In this document: piece by piece, positions 58,823-64,000 of the stretch
Numbering within the stretch: the first letter of the stretch is position 1
Layout of the letters: each line of letters begins with the position of its first letter
Assembly: GCA_964342305.1 (NCBI GenBank)
Contig: CAYFGK010000004.1
Span: 1-64,000 of the forward strand
DNA: 64,000 nucleotides
Reading direction: 5' to 3'
Origin: DT-110 sp964342305
GTDB taxonomy: Bacteria > Bacteroidota > Bacteroidia > Chitinophagales > Saprospiraceae
Notes under the pieces: model-generated
Database searches by the model: none
Told to the model about the DNA's origin: nothing
What the model saw: only the letters and a program-made list of their open reading frames with translations
Program-made: the position numbers and the translations under genes

Positions 58823-59854
58823 TCAAACCTTCTCCACGTACGACTCCAACAGTGCCAATTGATTTCGGGTCCGATCGAGGTTTTGGGTCTCGTAGGCGAC
58901 CGGGTAATACACATCGTCGGCCAGGTAATCGTTGAAAAAACGGATGGCTTGTTCCAGGATGATCCAAATGGGCCCCTTGTCGAGTTCGTCGGCCTCGTTT
59001 TGCGAAAGCAAAGTACCGAGGCCGCTGATAAATCCACTCCGCACCTCCCTCAGGTACTCCTCGTTGATGGCCACCTTACCGGTATCGGCTTCGTCTTCCG
59101 GAGCCGTGGCGCACACGGATCGTACCAGATCTCCGTAATCCGTCAGCAGTGTACCCGGCATGATGGTATCCCAGTCGATCACGGCAATAAGGTGATCGGT
59201 ACCTTCCTCAAAGAGCATATTGCCCAGTTTGGGATCGTTGTGGACATTGCGCACGGGTAAGCCTTTCGGCAAAAGGGGACGCAGCTCCTCCCAGTGTACC
59301 TGCAGGTGTGACCAGATGTCCGATACTTTCGACAAACGATCCGGTTCCTTTGCTACCGTATCGGTAAGCTGTTGCCATCGCTGGTCGATATCGTGGAAGC
59401 CGGCAATGGTTTCCATCAGGGGTTCGGGAATTGCCCGGTTAAGGGTACGCAAAAACTGTCCGGCGGCCCGCCCGGCATCAAAAGCCATGTGTTCGTTGGC
59501 ACAACGGTCGATAGTATACGTATCCAAAAGGAATTCCTGCAGGCGCCAGATCGAACCATCCTGCGAGCGGTGCAGCAATTCCTGGAGCGGATCGGTATAT
59601 AAACGCGGAAAACGCAGACCCGACGCCTCCCGTGGCAGTGCGCGATGTAACGCATTCGTATTAAAGGCCAGTGCGTCCAAACGCGAAAAAACCTGCTGGT
59701 TGATCCGCTGCAATACGTACGCATCCCCCCCGGAATCCAGCAGTTTCCAGCTCCCGTGAATATGGCCGGAGGTAAGGGTCTGTATCTTACGGATATCCCG
59801 GCCCGGCCGGAAAGCGGAAAATACTGGTTGGAGGTCGTTCCGATCTAACCCCAC
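58823..59854 (-). CDS. APH-fold sugar kinase, N-acetylhexosamine 1-kinase-like
   Basis: 343 residues. The phosphotransferase fold is seen in WKLLDSGGDAYVLQRINQQV (glycine loop and Lys-like position), catalytic VRNVHNDPKLGNMLFEEG and metal-binding LIAVIDWDTIMPG. This wording is close to Bacteroidota and bifidobacterial N-acetylhexosamine 1-kinases (NahK). It overlaps the nucleotidyltransferase gene by 10 bp, as AmgK with MurU in sugar recycling. Aminoglycoside resistance is unlikely from this context. Substrate GlcNAc, GalNAc or MurNAc is inference. Confidence 0.8.
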   Translation of the reverse strand: MGLDRNDLQPVFSAFRPGRDIRKIQTLTSGHIHGSWKLLDSGGDAYVLQRINQQVFSRLDALAFNTNALHRALPREASGLRFPRLYTDPLQELLHRSQDGSIWRLQEFLLDTYTIDRCANEHMAFDAGRAAGQFLRTLNRAIPEPLMETIAGFHDIDQRWQQLTDTVAKEPDRLSKVSDIWSHLQVHWEELRPLLPKGLPVRNVHNDPKLGNMLFEEGTDHLIAVIDWDTIMPGTLLTDYGDLVRSVCATAPEDEADTGKVAINEEYLREVRSGFISGLGTLLSQNEADELDKGPIWIILEQAIRFFNDYLADDVYYPVAYETQNLDRTRNQLALLESYVEKV

Positions 59855-60744
59855 AGCGGCCGCGGATATTTTCCGGCCTCCTGCAGCTGCCGGAAGGCTT
59901 GTTGGACCATAGGTTTGTCCTCCTGATACGTAACCCCGTACCAGCGGGCATCGGTGGAGAGCACCGACAGTTTGACCAGATCATCCTGAATGAGGCGATT
60001 CACGATCAATGGTATATAAAACTCCGCTCGCGGCTGGTCGCGGTTATCCTTCACAAACTGTATAAAATCCTCCCGTAAATAGTCAAACACATTAGGGTGA
60101 AAGCCCCAAAAGTTCATGGACACCAGGGTGTCTTCTTCCAGAGTACCGGTTTCGTCGGGATCTTCGAAGGTGATCCCGTCGGGCGTTCGCTGGATCTTGT
60201 GGCGTTCTACTACCGTAGTGAGGTTGCCCTCGGCATCCGTTTCGCAGACGCCCCGGTTCACGTGTCCGGCATCGGAGAGGGTATTCCCCATGCGATAGGC
60301 GACCATGGCGTAATTGGTGGGCGAACAATCATCGCGCAGGAAATCGGCCACTACCTGGAAGCTGTCGATACCGTAATAGTCATCGGCATTGATCACCGCG
60401 AAAGGCTCCTGGATCTGATCCCGGGCCACCAGTACGGCGTGGCCGGTTCCCCAGGGTTTTTCCCGCTCGGGAATATCGTCAACCCCGTCGATGGGGGTGT
60501 TGATCTCCTGAAAAGCGTAGCGCACCTCGATCTGGTCGGAAAACTGGTCGCCGATCTTCTCTTTGAAGGCCTCTTCAATACTTTCCCGGATGACAAAAAC
60601 GACCTTGCCGAATCCCGCTCTGATGGCATCGTAAATGGAATATTCGATCAGCGCTTCGCCATCGGGGCCCAGGGCATCGACTTGCTTGAGGCCGCCGTAG
60701 CGACTACCCATGCCCGCCGCCAGGATCAAGAGGGTTGGTTTCAT
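59845..60744 (-). CDS. Sugar-1-phosphate nucleotidyltransferase
   Basis: 299 residues from ATG 60744 (MKPTLLILAAGMGSRYGGLK). NTP-binding motif LAAGMGSRYGGLKQ, KPWGTGHAVLVARD and VINADDYYGIDSF (metal Asp pair) are those of the NTP_transferase family. ADDYYG is typical of Bacteroidota enzymes that activate amino-sugar or hexose phosphates. It lies directly upstream of the kinase, so the two probably make NDP-sugar from free sugar. A minus-strand TATCTTCC at 60779-60786 is a possible -7 box. Confidence 0.87.
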   Translation of the reverse strand: MKPTLLILAAGMGSRYGGLKQVDALGPDGEALIEYSIYDAIRAGFGKVVFVIRESIEEAFKEKIGDQFSDQIEVRYAFQEINTPIDGVDDIPEREKPWGTGHAVLVARDQIQEPFAVINADDYYGIDSFQVVADFLRDDCSPTNYAMVAYRMGNTLSDAGHVNRGVCETDAEGNLTTVVERHKIQRTPDGITFEDPDETGTLEEDTLVSMNFWGFHPNVFDYLREDFIQFVKDNRDQPRAEFYIPLIVNRLIQDDLVKLSVLSTDARWYGVTYQEDKPMVQQAFRQLQEAGKYPRPLWG

Positions 60745-60876
60745 GATTGGTACAGTTTGGTGATTCGTAGGAATGGCGGGAAGATAATGATTCTGGTCTT
60801 TAGAAGATGGCAGACCGGAGACTTTAGATGGTTTGTATTCGTAATTTTTATGGCATTGCGCTTTGGGTTCATTCAA

Positions 60877-61052
60877 AAGCTGGACTGCTACCTATTTGCT
60901 CCTGACCGCGTCGAGCAGTGGGGACGGGAGGGACTGTAGCGACTTGAGCGACTAGAGAGAATTCGAGAGTCTGGGGCTTGGCTCTTCACCGCGTAGGGCA
61001 TCGAGCCAAACGGAATGAGAAATGTAAACTCTTAATCGTTTTCTGGGGCAGA
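60877..61052. other. Spacer with no recognised feature
   Basis: Between the nucleotidyltransferase's start region and the repeat element. G-rich and without a credible ORF, tRNA or terminator. The full gene-free interval is 60745-61230; its right part is occupied by the TATACCG-bounded element. Confidence 0.5.
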
Positions 61053-61155
61053 TATACCGCTTCCGAAAAGGTTTGGGCTTTGCCCAACCTTTTCACGCGA
61101 GTATATACTCGACTCGAAGTGGTTTGGTGTCCCAAACCACTTCGTTGTCGGTATA
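61053..61155 (+). repeat. TATACCG-bounded structured element, copy 2
   Basis: Ends are TATACCG (61053-61059) and CGGTATA (61149-61155). Inside are three palindromes: AAAAGGTTTGGGC with GCCCAACCTTTT (one bulged T), CGAGTATATACTCG (61098-61111), and CGAAGTGGTTTGG with CCAAACCACTTCG (loop TGTC). Shared blocks align it to 19406-19528, and where stems differ the partner base often differs to match. Confidence 0.8.
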
Positions 61156-61230
61156 GCTACTATTCTGAACTACCAAAAATTGGGTTCTCCATTCAAGTCA
61201 CGATCTTAGTCGATCCAGAGGATCGACATC

Positions 61231-62628
61231 CTAAAACGAATCATCCAATGCAAAAACGGGCTTGCGGTGCATCCAGCGGCCGCGAGTGAAATCCGGGAAG
61301 ACCACCGGCTGACTACCGAGGCGGATAGACTCTTCGCTCATGGGCGTGATGGCCATCCAAGTGGCAGCATCGTACACATCGATGGGTGCGGGCTGGGCGG
61401 CCTTTACACTTTCCACAAAGGCGTGGAGCAGGAAGTAATCCATACCACCGTGACCGGCACCGCTGGCTTCGGATTCGTAGCGTTTCCAGAGCGGGTGATC
61501 ATATTTTTCCAGATAGTCTGCCGCAGCTTCCCACTGATGGGCGGGGCTGGTACCTTCGATATGCAGGGAAGAATTCACATCCATCCACAGGCCTTTAGTG
61601 CCCTGCACTCGAAAACCCAGGGAATAGGGGCGCGGCAAATTGGTGTCGTGGTGCATCACAATGGTTTCGCCCTTAGCGGTACGTAGCATGGTAGTTACCT
61701 TATCGCCCAGCTCGAATTCCACCTCAGCATTGGGGTGGTTGGGGCCGCCTTTTTCGTGGTTAACGATGTAGTCGTGCAGACCGCGGGATTTGGACGACAT
61801 ACTCGTGAGGTGCGTAAGGCGGTTCCCGCGGTTGAGGTTGGTGTAGTGAGCGACCGGACCGATCCCGTGGGTGGGATACAGATCGCCGTTGCGGTGCACT
61901 GAGTGCCAGGTACGCCAACGGGCTTCACTAAACCCTTCCTCGCCGAATTCGACTCCGCTGTTGTAGGCCGTCTGCCCGTCGTTAAACTTGACACCGCGCA
62001 GATCGTGCTGGTAGCCACATTCCAAATGCACCATTTCGCCAAACATGTCCTGACGTACCATATTCAGCACCGCCATTACGTCGCGGCGGTAGCATACATT
62101 TTCCAGGAAAAACAGATGAGTACCGGTTTCCTCGTGGGTGCGCACCAATTCCCAGCATTCATCAAGACTGAAAGCCCCACATACTTCTACTCCGGTGTAT
62201 ACACCGGCTTTCATGGCTGCTACCGCCATTTCGGTATGCCACCGCCAGGGAGTAGCAATGATCACGGCATCCAGTTCTTCTTCTTCGAGCATGCGCAGGT
62301 AATCGCGAGGTCCCTGATCGTAGATGGTGGGTTTGATCTTGGCTTTTTTTCTGGTCAGGATGTCCTGAGTACGCTCGATCATGCGCGGATCAATATCGCA
62401 GATGGCCACCACCTCGACATCCGACCGGTTGAGGGCCAGTCCCACGTGCCCCTGACCCCGCAGGCCGGTACCAATGAATCCCATACGGATGGTATCCTTC
62501 GGAGCCGGGGCCACTTTCTTTTTTTGTGTTTTAGCGTATCCCCGGGAAGATGGGATGGCAAGTGCTGCGCCGGCCATAGCCGACTTTTGGAGAAAATCGC
62601 GGCGATTTACGTCTTTTTTCCTGGGCAT
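61231..62628 (-). CDS. GH109-type Gfo/Idh/MocA protein (alpha-N-acetylgalactosaminidase-like)
   Basis: 465 residues. Tat signal with Arg9-Arg10 (NRRDFLQKSAMAGAALA). NAD motif MGFIGTGLRGQGHVGLA, then the GH109 hallmarks THGIGPVAHYTNLNRGNRL, KGGPNHPNAEVEFELGDKV and ASGAGHGGMDYFLLHAF. GH109 enzymes remove terminal alpha-GalNAc with NAD+ as a catalytic cofactor, after which N-acetylhexosamine could be phosphorylated by the kinase at 58823. It is exported folded with its cofactor, in line with the Tat signal. Other Gfo/Idh oxidoreductases are the alternative. Confidence 0.86.
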   Translation of the reverse strand: MPRKKDVNRRDFLQKSAMAGAALAIPSSRGYAKTQKKKVAPAPKDTIRMGFIGTGLRGQGHVGLALNRSDVEVVAICDIDPRMIERTQDILTRKKAKIKPTIYDQGPRDYLRMLEEEELDAVIIATPWRWHTEMAVAAMKAGVYTGVEVCGAFSLDECWELVRTHEETGTHLFFLENVCYRRDVMAVLNMVRQDMFGEMVHLECGYQHDLRGVKFNDGQTAYNSGVEFGEEGFSEARWRTWHSVHRNGDLYPTHGIGPVAHYTNLNRGNRLTHLTSMSSKSRGLHDYIVNHEKGGPNHPNAEVEFELGDKVTTMLRTAKGETIVMHHDTNLPRPYSLGFRVQGTKGLWMDVNSSLHIEGTSPAHQWEAAADYLEKYDHPLWKRYESEASGAGHGGMDYFLLHAFVESVKAAQPAPIDVYDAATWMAITPMSEESIRLGSQPVVFPDFTRGRWMHRKPVFALDDSF

Positions 62629-62674
62629 ACTAATCCTGATTTTTCAGGAAAGATAGTAAACCTGCCGCATTCTT

Positions 62675-63517
62675 TCAGGAGTTCCAGGTATCCCGGTTAG
62701 CTTCCAGGTACGTCCGGAGAGAGGCCGGCTCTTTTTGCGTAAGCGAAAAAATTTCCCCTGTCTTTTCCGGGTCGGATTGAAAGCGGGGAAGGTAATGCAA
62801 TAACAGGAGTACTCCGATATAGCCCCAAGACTCGCCCTGAGCACGGAGATACCAGGCAAAAAATAAAGGATTGGGACTTTGGTATCTAATTGTTCGTCCG
62901 AGTATCTCGGTAAGCAATGCCGATACCTCCGAAAAAGGTAACCGATCCGTTCCGGTTAGGGTATAGATCTTTTGCTGGTGTTCAGCGGGCGATTCCAGTA
63001 CACGGGCAATCGCCCGGCCGATATCATCCACATCGACCCACAAAAAAGGATTTTTGCCGGAAGGCAGGAAAATGCGATCCCGGTCCACGATCTCTTCGCG
63101 CAGATTTGTTTCCAGATTTTGCATAAAATAGGACGGACGAAAGAAGGTATACCGCACCGGTAATTCCCTGATAAGACGCTCCAGTTTAGCATGGGGAATG
63201 AAGGACATTTTTTCCACGCCCTGGACCGATAAGAATAGTATATGTTGGACCCCTTCCTCAACCGCCACCCGGAGTAGGGGTGCAAAAACCCCTTCGACAT
63301 CAGCTAGTTGTGGCGGACGCAAGATGAATAATACATCCGTCCGGGTAAGGGTCGACCGCGATCCTTCGGGATCAGTGAAATCAAAATACCGATGACGGGA
63401 AGAGGGTAAATGGCTGCGACGGGATGCCAGCCAGCAAGACTGTCCGGGCTGATCTTGGTAGTGCCGAAGGATGGCCTGGCCAACCTGCCCGCTGGCTCCG
63501 GTGATGAGTATTTGCAT
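62675..63517 (-). CDS. NmrA-like NAD(P)-binding protein
   Basis: 280 residues. N-terminal MQILITGASGQVGQAILRHY is a Rossmann GxxGxxG motif; ILFLSVQGVEKMSFIPHAKL and RYTFFRPSYFMQNLETNLRE match NmrA/SDR-a5-type proteins, which include quinone and azo reductases and redox sensors. The Tyr-x3-Lys pair of classical SDRs is not evident. Codons at 63053-63071 contain a mini-hairpin-like sequence (TGCC-GGAA-GGCA). It lies 46 bp before the GH109-like gene on the same strand. Confidence 0.82.
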   Translation of the reverse strand: MQILITGASGQVGQAILRHYQDQPGQSCWLASRRSHLPSSRHRYFDFTDPEGSRSTLTRTDVLFILRPPQLADVEGVFAPLLRVAVEEGVQHILFLSVQGVEKMSFIPHAKLERLIRELPVRYTFFRPSYFMQNLETNLREEIVDRDRIFLPSGKNPFLWVDVDDIGRAIARVLESPAEHQQKIYTLTGTDRLPFSEVSALLTEILGRTIRYQSPNPLFFAWYLRAQGESWGYIGVLLLLHYLPRFQSDPEKTGEIFSLTQKEPASLRTYLEANRDTWNS

Positions 63518-63526
63518 TGGTAATAC

Positions 63527-64000
63527 TTACAACTCCAACGATGGTTCTTCGGCTGATCTCTTCTTGTTACGCTCCCGCATTTGGTACACCAGCTCCTCCA
63601 CCTCGCGCTCGGCCAGCCAGCGATTGTACAGAAAACCACCGACCAGGATCACACATGCCATGATGAACAGGGAATTCCGGGACATTTCAACCAAGGGGGT
63701 ATGCATATCGTAGAAGGGGCGCACAAATAAGACCTCCAAAGCAATGATGAGGGCCGTGAGCAGCAACATAAACACACTGGTAGCCCGGAACGCATTGAGT
63801 AACCGGGGACGACAGCGGCGTATGCATTTTTTCAGGAACCGAATGGCATAGGGTTCGTAGGGATCCATGCGTACCAGTTGCCGCAAAATGATCTGGGCCT
63901 TTTTGAATTGCTGGGTATTGAACAGGGAGGCAGCCTTTTTAAACAGCGACTGTCTAAACAAATCTTTACCCTCGAACTCGTAGATATTGTGTGCCACCGC
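63527..64000 (-). CDS. Membrane protein with TPR-like N-terminus, cut by the window edge
   Basis: At least 157 codons; the frame is open to the end of the window, and the only start in view is a GTG at 63997, so the true N-terminus is probably outside. FKKAASLFNTQQFKKAQIIL and LRQLVRMDPYEPYAIRFLKK look like one TPR. Two membrane helices follow (ATSVFMLLLTALIIALEVLF; SLFIMACVILVGGFLYNRWL), then a charged C-terminus. Function unknown. Confidence 0.65.
   Translation of the reverse strand, partial: AVAHNIYEFEGKDLFRQSLFKKAASLFNTQQFKKAQIILRQLVRMDPYEPYAIRFLKKCIRRCRPRLLNAFRATSVFMLLLTALIIALEVLFVRPFYDMHTPLVEMSRNSLFIMACVILVGGFLYNRWLAEREVEELVYQMRERNKKRSAEEPSLEL

Noticed and set aside
58823..59854. Aminoglycoside resistance gene
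   Set aside because: The fold matches, but the sequence and overlap with a sugar nucleotidyltransferase favour a sugar kinase.

Overview
The window is a chromosomal segment of a gliding-type member of the phylum Bacteroidota, probably in or near the Saprospiria/Lewinella group (class placement is inference). The reasons are the linked order mutY-ssb-gldE-gldD, a cargo protein with a type IX secretion (T9SS) C-terminal tail, a SecA of 1114 residues, a DUF2147 protein, and promoters of the Bacteroidota type (TTG or TTTG, about 18-20 bp, TAnnTTTG) ahead of recA, ssb, mutY and an ECF sigma gene. Several starts appear to be TTG (tgt, mutY, gldE, rsmA). Almost everything is core genome. The only recognisable mobile gene is an IS200-like transposase beside a 100-N assembly gap.

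Layout. 1-4.9 kb: argD-argC-argJ and an MFS transporter. 4.9-5.8 kb: gap flanked by a repeat, then IS200-like tnpA. 5.9-9.5 kb: serine hydrolase, M23-like lipoprotein, OmpA lipoprotein. 9.5-14.8 kb (minus strand): two overlapping flavoenzyme genes, rpsU, an RRM RNA-binding protein, tRNA-Cys and a lipoprotein. 15-24.6 kb: secA, deoC, a SPOR protein, rodA, tgt, an LptF/LptG permease, an ECF sigma factor. 24.7-28.8 kb: mutY-ssb-gldE-gldD. 29-31.4 kb (minus): recA, a short conserved protein, DUF2147, an alkyltransferase-like protein. 31.4-36.1 kb: a TrpF-like barrel, sigZ-arsM, and an RND exporter on the minus strand. 36.3-48.5 kb: rnhB, an MBL hydrolase, a very large TolB-like outer-membrane protein, prfA, tsaB, two ArsR-fold regulators, lspA, a DksA-like protein, pdxA, rsmA. 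48.5-56.7 kb: yqeY, an ALDH7-type dehydrogenase, then a tight LytS/LytTR/ABC-ATPase/ABC permease-M1 peptidase cluster. 57-64 kb: an LRR-like T9SS cargo, an amino-sugar-kinase-like protein overlapping a nucleotidyltransferase, a GH109-type protein, an NmrA-like reductase and a gene cut by the window edge.

Functional groupings. Arginine synthesis (argDCJ), cell-envelope growth (rodA, SPOR, LptF/G, lspA, M23-like, OmpA), gliding/T9SS (gldE, gldD, T9SS cargo), arsenic methylation (sigZ-arsM), a possible N-acetylhexosamine salvage group at 58.8-62.6 kb, and a signal-controlled ABC/peptidase unit at 50.6-56.7 kb.

The least explained material is non-coding. There are two diverged copies, 42 kb apart, of a TATACCG/CGGTATA-bounded element whose hairpins vary in a compensating way. 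A family of tiny GNRA-loop hairpins is scattered through both intergenic and coding DNA. Three elements with GTGARGTT-type ends lie behind stop codons. A 29+32 bp periodic array begins in the arsM stop codon, and a 29-bp perfect palindrome lies between tRNA-Cys and a 17-bp copy of its 3' end. No CRISPR array, toxin-antitoxin pair or recognisable defence system was seen.
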